Source of the DNA: Candidatus Sulfotelmatobacter kueseliae
GTDB lineage: Bacteria; Acidobacteriota; Terriglobia; Terriglobales; Acidobacteriaceae
Assembly: GCA_900290255.1 (NCBI GenBank)
Contig: OMOD01000124.1
Coordinates: 1 to 40,529 of the forward strand
Length of the DNA stretch: 40,529 bases
Reading direction: 5' to 3'
Part shown: in pieces, positions 25,673 to 34,391 of the stretch
Layout of the letters: each line of letters starts with the position of its first letter
How positions within the stretch are numbered: the first letter of the stretch is position 1
Notes under the pieces: generated by a model
What the model saw: the letters and a program-made list of their open reading frames with translations, nothing else
The model's database searches: none
What the model was told of the DNA's origin: nothing
Made by a program: the position numbers and the translations under genes

Positions 25673-27040
25673 ATGTTTTCACGCCACATCCAGCCGCTGC
25701 GGCGCGCGGTCGCGAGAGTAGCAGTCATGGTTCTCGCCTGCGTATCCCTGGCCGGCGCCTCGGCCACCTTGTTGCTGGAAGAGCCCTACGGCAAGCTGGG
25801 GTTCTTTACCGCGACCGGTCATGCCGCCGTCTATCTGTCCGGCGTCTGCGCTGATACGCCGCTGGTCCTCCGCCCCTGCGCCCCTGGAGAAACGGGAGTT
25901 GTCGTCAGCCGCTACGACGGCGTCGGGGGATACGATTGGATCGCCGTTCCTCTCACCGGCTATCTGTACTCGGTAGACCGCCCCGAAGACGTGCCTTTGT
26001 TTGCCGATGCGAAGATGGTGAACTTTCTGCGCGACCGCTACCGCCGCGCCCATCTGGAAGACGTCGCACCCGACCGCAAGAACGGCGAACCCCCAGGTGG
26101 AAACTGGTACGAACTGGTGGGTGCGTCCTACGACCGCACCATCTACGGCTTCGAAATCGAGACCACACCGGAGCAGGACGAGGCTTTGATCCAAAAACTG
26201 AACTCGTCACCCAATGAGTCTCACTTCCACCTGGTCTCCAACAACTGCGCCGATTTTGCGAAGGACATCATCAACTTCTATTATCCGAAGGCCATGCATC
26301 GCAGCTTGATCGCCGACGTCGGCATTACAACCCCGAAGCAGATGGCAAAAAGGCTGGTCAAGTTCAACCAGCGCCACCCCAAAATCGGGTATTCGCGGCT
26401 GGTCATCGCACAGGTCCCGGGCAGCATGCCCCGCAGCTCTGCCGTGCACGGCGTGGTGGAATCGTTCTTAAAATCGAAGAAGTACTTCGTGCCCAGCGCG
26501 GTTGCCAGCCCTATATTTGCCGGCTGCGTCTTTGCGGTTTATGTGGGCACGGGTACGGGCCACTTCCAGCCAGCCCGCAACGCCATGGTTCTCAGTCCTG
26601 GCAATGAGCCGGAGCCGCCGCTGGGCAGCGAAGATCGCCGGGCTTATCAGCGCCAGCTGCAGAACCTTCTGGCCGGGTCTTATCCCGTTACCTCGGGCTG
26701 GACCGTCGACAAGGCGTGGTCAAGACTGCAAGCCAGAGCCAGAACCGATCTCGACGATCAGGGCCGGCCGATTCTTCAGCTGCCGTTGGCGGGCCGCATC
26801 GTGCGCATTGGCGCATCCGCGGACAATGTTCTAAACGGCAGCGCGCCGCCGCAGTTGACGCGGGAACTCCTGGAGGCCCGGCTGCAGTCAGAGTTGCGGC
26901 GCAAATCGCCGCCTGCAATATCGGAGAGCGAGGTCAGCCGCGACTGGAAGCTGCTCCAGCAAGCTCTTGGCGACGGCGAATCGGGTCTGACGGCCGTTTC
27001 CACGGCCCGCGCCGAGAGCATCAGCCAAAACCGGCCGTAG
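25673..27040 (+). CDS. Secreted permuted papain-like (LRAT/NlpC-type) protein
   Basis: A 455-residue exported protein. The N-terminus (RRAVARVAVMVLACVSLAGASA) looks like a signal peptide or anchor. A His at residue 50 (ATGHAAVYLSG) and, about 140 residues later, Cys192 in HLVSNNCADFAKDII are spaced and ordered as in permuted papain-fold hydrolases (compare the NCEHF motif of LRAT), where His precedes Cys. This is a resemblance in motif order, not a proven family assignment. The rest, including LPLAGRIVRIGASADNVLN and a C-terminal helical region, is unassigned. The ATG at 25673 has GGGGTGA upstream. It is divergent from the preceding gene and convergent with the STN-like gene. Confidence 0.75.
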   Translation: MFSRHIQPLRRAVARVAVMVLACVSLAGASATLLLEEPYGKLGFFTATGHAAVYLSGVCADTPLVLRPCAPGETGVVVSRYDGVGGYDWIAVPLTGYLYSVDRPEDVPLFADAKMVNFLRDRYRRAHLEDVAPDRKNGEPPGGNWYELVGASYDRTIYGFEIETTPEQDEALIQKLNSSPNESHFHLVSNNCADFAKDIINFYYPKAMHRSLIADVGITTPKQMAKRLVKFNQRHPKIGYSRLVIAQVPGSMPRSSAVHGVVESFLKSKKYFVPSAVASPIFAGCVFAVYVGTGTGHFQPARNAMVLSPGNEPEPPLGSEDRRAYQRQLQNLLAGSYPVTSGWTVDKAWSRLQARARTDLDDQGRPILQLPLAGRIVRIGASADNVLNGSAPPQLTRELLEARLQSELRRKSPPAISESEVSRDWKLLQQALGDGESGLTAVSTARAESISQNRP

Positions 27041-27135
27041 CGGGCAGTCAGAGAATCTGCTCGCCACCACTCGCCATCAGACTTTCCTGTGGAGTTTACG
27101 CAGAATGCGGCGCAGCCCCGCTCTTCAGCAGTGTA

Positions 27136-27918
27136 TTACTGCTCTTGCGGCGGCCGCGGGGGCATGCCCGGCCCAGGCTGTCCCTGTTGTTGTTGCTGCT
27201 GCTGTTGTTGCATCTGTAACTGCCGCTGCTGCATCTCCTGCAGCAACTGTTGCGGAGTCTTCACTTCGGGCTGGTCCCCCTGTGGGGCGGGCTGTTCTGC
27301 TTCCGCCGGCGCCTGTTCGGCAGCATTGTCGTCCGAGTTTTCTTCAGCCGCGTCTGCGTCATTGGTGTCGGCCGCATCCTGCGCCTGTACCATTCTTGCG
27401 GCCGGGTTCGTTCCCGGCTGTGCCGGTTGAGCCGGCTGATTAGCGCCAAGCGCGTTATCCGGCCCGGTTTTCGCCACCAGCACCACGCGCGTCAAGGCGT
27501 CCGCATCAACCGGCGAACCGAGAAGCACGTAATTGAACCGTGACCCATTCAGCAATTCCGCGATCACTTCCCGCGCCGGGCCCGGTCCCAGATGGGTTAC
27601 GACCCGTTCCTTGGCCTCAGGAATTTCGATCTCCGCTCCCGTCTGCTTGTGGACAGCGCGCAGGATGTCGCCCAGCGTCGAGTTGGGGGCGACAATGGTC
27701 AGTTGTCCGTCCTGGTAGCTCACCTGCGGCGGCACCGGCGCGATCGAATCCAGCGGAATCTGCGGCACCGGGCCGGTTGGTCCCGAGGGCAATGGAGGCA
27801 ACGCCGGCTTCTTCGCTTTGTGACGGGTTTGACTGGATGCCGCGTCTGCGAGGCTTAAGCTGCTCAGGCAGAGCACGACGATCCCGGCAAGCTTGGCGAA
27901 TTTGAAGGCCGCACTCAT
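27136..27918 (-). CDS. Secreted STN-like protein with acidic and poly-Gln tail
   Basis: A 260-residue exported protein. Signal peptide: FAKLAGIVVLCLSSLSLADA. A Pro-rich linker precedes a domain at about 66-150 (VSYQDGQLTIVAPNSTLGDI, LRAVHKQTGAEIEIPE, VIAELLNGSRFNYVLLGS) resembling the short STN fold of secretins and TonB-dependent receptors. The C-terminal 100 residues are of low complexity: Ala/Asp/Glu-rich, then Gln-rich (QMQQQQQQQQQ from repeated CTG/TTG codons on the plus strand), ending GQPGPGMPPRPPQEQ. The Gln run may vary in length. The STN assignment is by eye and of moderate certainty. It is convergent with the papain-like gene and divergent from the next. Confidence 0.78.
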   Translation of the reverse strand: MSAAFKFAKLAGIVVLCLSSLSLADAASSQTRHKAKKPALPPLPSGPTGPVPQIPLDSIAPVPPQVSYQDGQLTIVAPNSTLGDILRAVHKQTGAEIEIPEAKERVVTHLGPGPAREVIAELLNGSRFNYVLLGSPVDADALTRVVLVAKTGPDNALGANQPAQPAQPGTNPAARMVQAQDAADTNDADAAEENSDDNAAEQAPAEAEQPAPQGDQPEVKTPQQLLQEMQQRQLQMQQQQQQQQQGQPGPGMPPRPPQEQ

Positions 27919-28101
27919 TACCGCTCCTTCCAGACCGGGACCTCAGCAGACCCTGTAAGAACCCTCTCTACCCGAGATTCTAGCACCACACGGTTGAGAG
28001 GCAAGCATGGGTATGCCACACGTTAGAACGTCTCAACTCTGCTCTCTTGCGATCGCATTATGGCTGTCGCACGGACCCGAGGCGCGTCTGCAACTCGATA
28101 G

Positions 28102-28130
28102 CTGTCATGTACTTGCACTCGGCGTAAAAT
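28102..28130 (+). promoter_or_regulatory. Candidate promoter for the gene at 28212
   Basis: CTGTCA (28102-28107) and TAAAAT (28125-28130) are 17 bases apart, matching the -35 (4 of 6) and -10 (5 of 6) consensus, and point to the gene starting 80 bases on. The rest of the 27919-28211 gap holds no gene that I can see. Confidence 0.5.
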
Positions 28131-28211
28131 CCTCACAGGCGGGTAGAGCGCGAGCGTAAACTGAACACGGTCAGTTCGCCTCGGGAAGATGAAGGCAGAG
28201 TGGAGAATAGG

Positions 28212-29228
28212 ATGAGACCGGTGCGCAGCTGGTTGCGGGCCTGCGTCTTGTGGACCACCCTGGCAGCATTGGCATGCTTTGCCTCACTGGTTTACGCCCA
28301 GAACTGCCAGATTTCAGGCGATTTAGACGACGCCACCCGTTCCGCTATCACCGCGGCCGGTCAGCGCTACTTCGACCTGGCTGCCAAGGGCGATGCCGCG
28401 GCGCTACGACAAAGCGCCATCCCTAGCCTGGCTTCAGATTTCTCCGGCATTGAAACTACGGTCAAGGATCACCAACAGGATCTCGCGGGCGCACAACCCA
28501 CAGCAAAAGCGCTGTTTCTGCTCGCGGCCGAGGGTACGGTTGCGATCCCGCACGCGGAGTTCTACTGCGGAGTCTTCGGCAAGAACGGCCAGACCTCAGG
28601 CAGCGCCGTTTTCTATTTTGACAATCTTCCGCCCGGCAAATATGCCGTGATCATTTTCGACGCGACTTCACCCCAGGCGCGAACCAACCTGTCCGTGGTT
28701 GCGCAGCAGACAGGAGCCGACTGGAAGCTGGCAGGTCTTTACTTCAAGCCGGTACTGGTCGCCGGGCATGACAGCGAGTGGTTCGCAGCCCGCGCCCGGG
28801 AGTACAAAACGAAAGGCCAGTTGCACAATGCCTGGCTTTTCTACCTCGAAGCCCGCAGCCTGATTTCTCCCTTGCCTTTCATGAGCACACAGGCTACGGA
28901 CAAGCTCTACGATGAATTTCAAAGTCTCGAACCGGCTGACTTTCCCGCGGAAGGTAAAACTGCCGACCTCATTGCCGGAAGCACGACCTACAAGTTGACT
29001 ACACTTTTTCCCACTGCGGTGGGCAGTGACCTGGATCTGGTCGTGAAGTACCAGACCGCCGACGCTTCGAACACGGGCCAGGCCAATCAAAGCAACGTCG
29101 CCGTGATTAAAGCGCTGGTGGCGAAGTTTCCTGAACTGAGGGATGTTTTTGCTGCCGTCGTAGCGCGCGCTGTCGACCCCAGCGGCCGCGATTTCGGAAC
29201 CCTGCTGGCGATGAAAGACGTCAAGTAG
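28212..29228 (+). CDS. Unknown secreted protein
   Basis: A 338-residue exported protein I cannot assign. The signal peptide is RACVLWTTLAALACFASLVYA. The start of the mature protein (SAITAAGQRYFDLAAKGDAAAL) recalls the helix-opening of NTF2-like or SnoaL domains, but the remainder (FYFDNLPPGKYAVIIFDATS, GADWKLAGLYFKPVLVAGHD) does not confirm that. The ATG at 28212 is preceded by GGAG; the GTG at 28200 would add four residues. A good promoter lies upstream. It is convergent with ligD, separated by only 27 bases. Confidence 0.68.
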   Translation: MRPVRSWLRACVLWTTLAALACFASLVYAQNCQISGDLDDATRSAITAAGQRYFDLAAKGDAAALRQSAIPSLASDFSGIETTVKDHQQDLAGAQPTAKALFLLAAEGTVAIPHAEFYCGVFGKNGQTSGSAVFYFDNLPPGKYAVIIFDATSPQARTNLSVVAQQTGADWKLAGLYFKPVLVAGHDSEWFAARAREYKTKGQLHNAWLFYLEARSLISPLPFMSTQATDKLYDEFQSLEPADFPAEGKTADLIAGSTTYKLTTLFPTAVGSDLDLVVKYQTADASNTGQANQSNVAVIKALVAKFPELRDVFAAVVARAVDPSGRDFGTLLAMKDVK

Positions 29229-29255
29229 CGAGAGCCAGGCGCCGGTGGTCAGGGC

Positions 29256-31136
29256 TCAGTTGTCAGTCAAATCCCACTCTTCGAGCACGCATTCCTTTGG
29301 ATCTTTGTCATCCCGCAACCCCAGGAACACCGGCGCCCGCAACTTCGGGCCGCCGCCGTCGGCCCCGCCGGTCCATTCCGCAAATTCAATTTCTGCAACC
29401 AGCTCAGGCTTGACCCAAAATACTCTGCGCAGCGCCTCAACCTCTCCAAAGAACGGATTTTTCTTCGTCTCCAGCTTCTTCAACACCTTCCAGATTTCAT
29501 CCAGCGCTTGCTGATCAAACCCGCTTCCCGCCTGGCCGACATGGATCAAGCGTCCTCGCCTGTCATAAAGCCCGAGCACGAGCGAACCAAAGTGCGCCCG
29601 GCTGCCTTCCCGCTCGGTAAAGCCGCCGATCACGCATTCCAACCGGTGGCGAATCTTGATCTTCAGCCACTCGCGGCTGCGCCGTTCTTCGTAGAAGCTG
29701 GCGCGCTTTTTCGCGACAATTCCTTCCAATCCCTTCTTCCGCGCCATTTCGAACAGGGCCTTGCCGTGTTCTTCATAATGATCGGAATAGCGCACCGCAT
29801 CACCCGCCACCAGCACCGACGCCAGCTTGCGTTTGCGATCCTCGAGCGGCACCCGCCGCCAATCGTAGCCATCCAGGTAGAGCAGATCGAACGCGTAATA
29901 CAGCACCGGCACATCGGCATTGGCCGCCGCCCGCCGTCCGCCGGGACGAAATCCCGTCCGCTGCTGCATCAGGCTGAACGAGGCCTTCCCGTCGGCATCG
30001 AGCGCAACCACTTCGCCATCGAGAATCGCGGTTTTTGCCTTGACGAACCGTGGCAGGTCCTTCAACTCAGGATAGCGCGGCGTCAAGTCATTCTGATTCC
30101 GCGACACCAGCCGTGCCTTGCCGTCTGCGATAAAAGCAATCGCGCGATATCCATCCCATTTGATCTCAAACAGCCATTCTGTCCCGTCAAATGCCTCCTC
30201 CACCGACTCGGCCAGCATGGGATGGATGGTTGCAGGCATCGGGCGCTTCGCCGGCGCGGACAAAGCACTCAACGCGGAGGGCACAGAGGACCTAGAGGTT
30301 CTTGGTAGTTTTTTCCCCTTGATCTTCGAGCCGGTCATCGCGACGGCACTGTCAGATGCAATATTGCTCAATGGAGGGTCGGGTCTTTTCTTACCGCTCT
30401 CCTCTGTGTCCTCTGCGCCCTCTGCGTTGAGCTTCTGTTTCTTCTTCTGATCGAGCTTCGCCACGGCATCCGCCAGCCAGGGCGCCTTCAACTTTCCGCG
30501 CGCCGCTGGCCGGCTCTTCCACTCCGCCGATCCCGCATCGCCGGCAATCTCCGCCAGGCTGCGTCCGCTTAACACCGATTCATCAATATCCCCGGCATCA
30601 AATCCCTCCACGACATGTTCATCGTGTTTCTTAATCATCAACCATTCGTTGCCCTTGCTTCCCGGGCGCCGCCCGCGCATCTTGACCAGCGCGAAGTCTC
30701 CCTTCAGCCGCTTGCCGTGCAAACGAAATTTCAGATCACCTTTCGCCAGCATCGCAACTGCTTCCGCTTCCGTGCCCGGAACATACTTGCCTTGGACAGC
30801 CACCGGCGAAAGCGGCTGCCACGTGCCCACGTCCCACACCATCACCGTGCCCGCGCCGTAGTTGTTCTCCGGAATGTTTCCTTCAAAGTCGAAGTACGAC
30901 ACCGGATGATCCTCGACCTGCATGGCCAGCCGCTTGTCCGCGGGATCGAGCGACGGCCCTTTCGGCACCGCCCACGATTTCAGCACCCCTTCCATTTCCA
31001 GTCGAAAATCGTAGTGCAAGCGGGTCGCATCGTGCTTCTGCACCACGAAGCGATTGCCCGATTTCGTCTCCACCTTGGGCGGAGGCTCCGGCGTCTCCTC
31101 GAACCGCCGTTTGCGTTTGTACTCTTCCAGCGCCAT
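29256..31136 (-). CDS. ligD: ATP-dependent DNA ligase LigD (phosphoesterase and ligase domains, no polymerase)
   Basis: LigD joins DNA ends in bacterial non-homologous end joining. The 626-residue protein has an N-terminal 3'-phosphoesterase domain (about 30-180, starting [18 protein letters not shown], with His35 and His41), then a variable linker, then the ligase domain with the nucleotidylated Lys326 in EIKWDGYRA, and a C-terminal OB-like part. The polymerase domain found in mycobacterial or pseudomonad LigD is absent. An in-frame inverted-repeat element lies in the linker (residues about 236-290). I chose the ATG at 31136; the long open frame upstream to 31562 is antisense to the NUDIX gene and is not real. 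The Ku partner gene is not in the window. Confidence 0.93.
   Translation of the reverse strand: MALEEYKRKRRFEETPEPPPKVETKSGNRFVVQKHDATRLHYDFRLEMEGVLKSWAVPKGPSLDPADKRLAMQVEDHPVSYFDFEGNIPENNYGAGTVMVWDVGTWQPLSPVAVQGKYVPGTEAEAVAMLAKGDLKFRLHGKRLKGDFALVKMRGRRPGSKGNEWLMIKKHDEHVVEGFDAGDIDESVLSGRSLAEIAGDAGSAEWKSRPAARGKLKAPWLADAVAKLDQKKKQKLNAEGAEDTEESGKKRPDPPLSNIASDSAVAMTGSKIKGKKLPRTSRSSVPSALSALSAPAKRPMPATIHPMLAESVEEAFDGTEWLFEIKWDGYRAIAFIADGKARLVSRNQNDLTPRYPELKDLPRFVKAKTAILDGEVVALDADGKASFSLMQQRTGFRPGGRRAAANADVPVLYYAFDLLYLDGYDWRRVPLEDRKRKLASVLVAGDAVRYSDHYEEHGKALFEMARKKGLEGIVAKKRASFYEERRSREWLKIKIRHRLECVIGGFTEREGSRAHFGSLVLGLYDRRGRLIHVGQAGSGFDQQALDEIWKVLKKLETKKNPFFGEVEALRRVFWVKPELVAEIEFAEWTGGADGGGPKLRAPVFLGLRDDKDPKECVLEEWDLTDN
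30268..30431. repeat. Inverted-repeat element inside the ligD reading frame
   Basis: Two 31-base arms at 30268-30298 and 30401-30431 are inverted relative to each other: the left begins CTCAACGCGGAGGGC and the right, reversed, CTCAACGCAGAGGGC; 27 of 31 positions pair. They encode LigD residues about 236-246 ([11 protein letters not shown]) and about 280-290 ([11 protein letters not shown]) with a Ser/Lys-rich stretch between. The whole segment is an element of a common dispersed type that has inserted into the flexible linker without breaking the frame. Confidence 0.85.
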
Positions 31137-31202
31137 AGGCCACCCATTGTAAACACAGAAAGGCAAGGTCGCGGACCAGCATGCTTTAGAATCCCTTGCA
31201 GC

Positions 31203-31637
31203 ATGAGACGCGAATTTCCTGAGCAGCCACTGGTGGGGATTGGGGCGGTCATCATCGAGAGTTCCCGCGTGGTTCTGGTCAAGCGCGCTCACCCGCCCAT
31301 CCAGGGCCAGTGGTCCATTCCCGGAGGCGCGCTGGAAGTCGGCGAACTGGTACGCGAAGCGGCCGTTCGCGAGGCTCGCGAGGAAACCGGACTCATCGTC
31401 GAAGCCTGCGAACTGCTGGGCGTATTCGACCGCGTCCTGCGCGACGCTGCCAGCCGCGTCCAGTACCACTACGTGTTGATCGATTTCCTCTGCCGCCCGG
31501 TGGGCGGACGACTTCTTGCCGCCAGCGACGCCTCGGAGGTCCGCTGGTTCACGCGCGAGCAACTGCCCGCGCTAGGCTTGGCGGAGGACACTCTCGAAGT
31601 TATTCATAAAGGATTTGAGAAAGCCACCGAGGGCTGA
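31203..31637 (+). CDS. NUDIX hydrolase
   Basis: A 144-residue protein of the NUDIX family, which hydrolyses nucleoside diphosphates linked to other moieties. The full NUDIX box is present: G42-x5-E48-x7-R56-E57-x3-E60-E61-x-G63 ([20 protein letters not shown] then TGL). The substrate cannot be read from the sequence; ADP-ribose or oxidised nucleotides are common. The ATG at 31203 is 66 bases from the divergent ligD start, so the two may share a control region. A longer upstream frame is antisense to ligD and rejected. Confidence 0.93.
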   Translation: MRREFPEQPLVGIGAVIIESSRVVLVKRAHPPIQGQWSIPGGALEVGELVREAAVREAREETGLIVEACELLGVFDRVLRDAASRVQYHYVLIDFLCRPVGGRLLAASDASEVRWFTREQLPALGLAEDTLEVIHKGFEKATEG

Positions 31638-31640
31638 CTT

Positions 31641-32777
31641 CTAAGTTTTCACCCACCGCCCTTCACGCGCGCTTTCTGCGATGGCATCACATAACGCGAG
31701 TTCGTCATGGCCTGTCTGAAACGTCGGAAACTCCGGCCGCGAATTGCTGCCCTTTTCGATGTACGCGTAAAAATCCTTGAACAGCTGCACAAACGTGTCC
31801 GGGTAGCCTTCGGTGTGCCCGCCGGGATAGGCCGAATACCCTCTCGCCGCGGGTGTCATCAATGACGGGTCTTTCATCAGTTCCTGGTTGGCCTGTTTGC
31901 GGTGCCCAATCCAGAGACTGTTGGGCGACTCGGAATTAAAGGCCAGCGAGCCTTCCGAGCCGTTGACTTCCCACATGAGCGCTGCCTTGCGTCCGGCGCT
32001 GACTTGCGAGACGGTCATCACTCCGCGCAGATTGCCTTCCAAGCGCAGCAGCACCGATGCGTAGTCGTCGGTCGAAATCTTGACCGGCTCGGTGGCGATG
32101 CCAGCCGCAGACTGAAAAGTTTCGACCCGACCCTTGGGCCGCTGGCGCGTCGGAATGATGGTGGCCAGATCGGCGCAGACTTCGACCACCTTGCGCCCGG
32201 TGAGCCACTGGGCCATATCAAGCCAGTGCGTCCCGATGTCGGAGACGGCGCGCAGGTCGCCGCCCAGCTCGGTCTCCAGCCGCCAGTTCCAGTCGGTTGG
32301 ATAAAAGAGCCAATCCTGCAGGAACTTGCCGTGGACCAGCCGGGGTTCGCCGATCGCGCCGCTGGCGATGCGGGCCCGCGCCTCCTGGCAGAGCGGATAA
32401 TAGCGCAGATTGTAATTCACTCCACCCACCCGTTTGTGCTCGCGAGCCAGTTCGATCAAAGCCGCGCTTTCGCGGGTGTTCATCGCCACCGGCTTCTCAC
32501 AAAGCACATGCTTGCCGGCACGCAGAAGAGCCGAGGCCTGCGCAAAGTGGAGATGGTTGGGGGTGCAGACGTGAACTACGTTGACCTGAGGGTCGGCACC
32601 GAGTTCCTCGAGCGAACGATAGGCTCGCGGAAGACGCAACTCGGCGCGCGTAGCTTCCGAGCGTTCGGGTGAGTTGTCGAGCACGCCAAGGAGCGGAATA
32701 CCCAGCCGGCGCAGCGCTTCGATGTGAGCCCGTCCGACAAAACCAGCACCGATGACAGCCGATTGCAGAGGAGACAT
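31641..32777 (-). CDS. Gfo/Idh/MocA-family oxidoreductase
   Basis: A 378-residue NAD(P)-dependent oxidoreductase of the glucose-fructose oxidoreductase/inositol dehydrogenase family, likely acting on a sugar or inositol. The dinucleotide-binding motif is GAGFVGRAH (10-18), followed by VCTPNHLHF, the substrate-site EKP (Glu94-Lys95-Pro96) and DIGTHWLDMAQW (Asp180, His184). The ATG at 32777 has an AAAGGA ribosome-binding site. It is convergent with the NUDIX gene with a 3-base gap. It is not part of an obvious sugar cluster, and the substrate is unknown. Confidence 0.93.
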   Translation of the reverse strand: MSPLQSAVIGAGFVGRAHIEALRRLGIPLLGVLDNSPERSEATRAELRLPRAYRSLEELGADPQVNVVHVCTPNHLHFAQASALLRAGKHVLCEKPVAMNTRESAALIELAREHKRVGGVNYNLRYYPLCQEARARIASGAIGEPRLVHGKFLQDWLFYPTDWNWRLETELGGDLRAVSDIGTHWLDMAQWLTGRKVVEVCADLATIIPTRQRPKGRVETFQSAAGIATEPVKISTDDYASVLLRLEGNLRGVMTVSQVSAGRKAALMWEVNGSEGSLAFNSESPNSLWIGHRKQANQELMKDPSLMTPAARGYSAYPGGHTEGYPDTFVQLFKDFYAYIEKGSNSRPEFPTFQTGHDELALCDAIAESAREGRWVKT

Positions 32778-32893
32778 GAAGATTCCTTTCTGATTTTGTA
32801 TGAAGTCGAGCCATTGGTTACACGACCCGCGGGGCTGGTGTCAAGGGAAGGCGAGAGCGATTTGCTCTGGTGGCGGCTCGTTAGCCTGCAACT

Positions 32894-33643
32894 CTAAGGC
32901 CCCACGGTCACTTGCAGCGCTCTCGGGGTCTGCATGCGCTCCCGGTAAATCAACTTCTTCGGCGCCACTTCACCCACGACGTCGACATGCACGACGTATC
33001 CACCGTGCGGCAGGGTGTCCCCGAAGGGGAGTTCCATCCCGAACGTGCCGCGATGCAGCATGAAGTGCTGGTATCCGATCGCCGTTGCTCTCCCATTGCC
33101 GGCGACTGCCAGCACGATGAAGGTCAAGTCCATATCATCGGGCGTCGTGTTCGTAACGGTGACGCTGCCCTCGATCCGGTTCCCATTCACGCGCGCCGGA
33201 TCTTTCCAATTGAGGGCAAGCGCGGAGATCACCTTCAACACAAATCCCTTCTGCACCGCCGATTCCGGCATGCCGCTCTCACGGACTGAAACGGTGAACT
33301 GAAACTCTCCCGCTCGAACTGGCTCGCCGTGCAGCAATCCGCTGTCGTCAAGCTGGAGACCGGGTGGCACCGCGCCCTTTTCTACTCTCCAGTGCAGCGT
33401 CGACACTCCGCCCCGCGCGTGAAAACGAAGTTCATAATGCCGGCCGGGATAGCCCTCGGGAAGGTCTGAATCGTTCTCGATCACAAGCCCTGGATCGTCT
33501 TGCGGATCCGCAGGCGCAGCCTCCGTCCCCGCCTGCTGCTCATCTGCCCTGGCCCAACCGGGTTGGCAGACAGCCAGCCCCATGGCGCACGCCAAAACGG
33601 CGAGCAGAGCGGAAACCTGCCACAGCCATCGGACTTTATGCAT
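32894..33643 (-). CDS. Secreted protein with putative Ig (He_PIG-like) domain
   Basis: A 249-residue exported protein. Signal peptide: VRWLWQVSALLAVLACAMGL. After a Glu/Asp/Ala-rich linker comes a putative Ig-type domain at about 65-125: YELRFHARGGVSTLHWRVE, GAVPPGLQLDDSGLLHGEP, GEFQFTVSVRES, the repeat pattern of He_PIG. The C-terminal half (about 145-249) is another beta-rich domain (SVTVTNTTPDDMDLTFIVL). I chose the ATG at 33643, where the signal peptide starts; an in-frame start at 33727 would precede it with 28 ordinary residues. It is divergent from the efflux operon; the palindrome at 33819-33832 lies between them. Confidence 0.82.
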   Translation of the reverse strand: MHKVRWLWQVSALLAVLACAMGLAVCQPGWARADEQQAGTEAAPADPQDDPGLVIENDSDLPEGYPGRHYELRFHARGGVSTLHWRVEKGAVPPGLQLDDSGLLHGEPVRAGEFQFTVSVRESGMPESAVQKGFVLKVISALALNWKDPARVNGNRIEGSVTVTNTTPDDMDLTFIVLAVAGNGRATAIGYQHFMLHRGTFGMELPFGDTLPHGGYVVHVDVVGEVAPKKLIYRERMQTPRALQVTVGP

Positions 33644-33818
33644 GCTGTCCCATCCCTGAGAGTCGGCGTAAGTCTGCGGCCCAAAAGCCCATTCTTTACT
33701 CTCCCACAATTCCAGCTTGGCCTCCACATAAGAATGTGCCGGGCGCTATATCTTGCGCAGGACTGTGTCGCCACACGGAAGTCACATTGACTTCGATTCG
33801 CAGTTTCTGCAAAACTAA

Positions 33819-33832
33819 TACTCCTAGGAGTA
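33819..33832. promoter_or_regulatory. Perfect 14-bp palindrome upstream of the efflux genes
   Basis: TACTCCTAGGAGTA is perfectly self-complementary and is flanked by AAAAC and GTTTT, extending weak symmetry to about 29 bases. It lies 28 bases before the ATG at 33861, in the divergent gap between the Ig-domain gene and the efflux genes. TTGACT (33787-33792) lies upstream. It looks like a repressor-binding site; the regulator is not encoded next to it. Confidence 0.65.
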
Positions 33833-33860
33833 GTGTTTTCGCCCCTTCTGTCCTTTGTTT

Positions 33861-34280
33861 ATGGAACTTTTGCTCAATCTTGCGTGGCTGCTGCTGGCTG
33901 TGCCGGCCTACTGGCTCTGGCGCAACTCGAGAAGCGCCGGTGCGGAGTACAAGTTTAGTTCCCTGCAGTGCCTGCTGGCTCTAGGCTGTCTGCTGGTGAT
34001 GCTCTTCCCCGTGATTTCGGCCAGCGACGACCTCATCGCCATGCGGACTGAGATGGAAGAGTCTCCGCTGAGCAAGCGGAGCATCCGGCAGGCGGGCGGC
34101 GACAAGAGCCCCCTCTGGAACTCCAGGGCGCAGATTCCACCAGCCCTGCTGGGACCAGCTTCGACGATTTCACTCGCCGCAGACTCCAGCGACGTGCCCT
34201 TGCACCCGTTTTTTCCCCTTCCGGCAGCGCCTGCGCTGCACCGGGCCGGCCGCGCTCCTCCAATGGGCTGCCTCGCGTAG
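33861..34280 (+). CDS. Small membrane-anchored protein preceding the RND efflux genes
   Basis: A 139-residue protein. Two hydrophobic segments, LLLNLAWLLLAVPAYWLW (3-20) and LQCLLALGCLLVMLFPVI, are separated by a short basic loop. The C-terminal 80 residues (DKSPLWNSRAQIPPALLG ... PLPAAPALHRAG) are Pro/Ala-rich and unassigned. I start it at the ATG at 33861; a TTG at 33855 is possible. It is upstream of the TolC-like gene on the same strand, 209 bases away, and may be co-regulated, but its own role is unknown. Confidence 0.7.
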   Translation: MELLLNLAWLLLAVPAYWLWRNSRSAGAEYKFSSLQCLLALGCLLVMLFPVISASDDLIAMRTEMEESPLSKRSIRQAGGDKSPLWNSRAQIPPALLGPASTISLAADSSDVPLHPFFPLPAAPALHRAGRAPPMGCLA

Positions 34281-34391
34281 TCGTTCCGTCCGCCGATCGC
34301 CGATTCAAGGTTCTGAGCCGCGGAGCAGTTCGAGAAATTGCTTCGTTCGGAAGATCGGCGGTCTGACTCCTTCATTATTGTTGCGGAGATT

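Noticed and set aside
27180..27245. CTG/TTG-rich run as a tandem-repeat array or CRISPR
   Set aside because: It is the reverse complement of the poly-Gln codons of the STN-like gene; there are no spacers.
30615..31202. Upstream extension of the NUDIX frame to 30615
   Set aside because: This part is antisense to ligD; the NUDIX protein begins at the ATG at 31203.
31137..31562. 142-residue N-terminal extension of LigD
   Set aside because: It is antisense to the NUDIX gene and has no resemblance to the LigD family; the ATG at 31136 starts the conserved protein.
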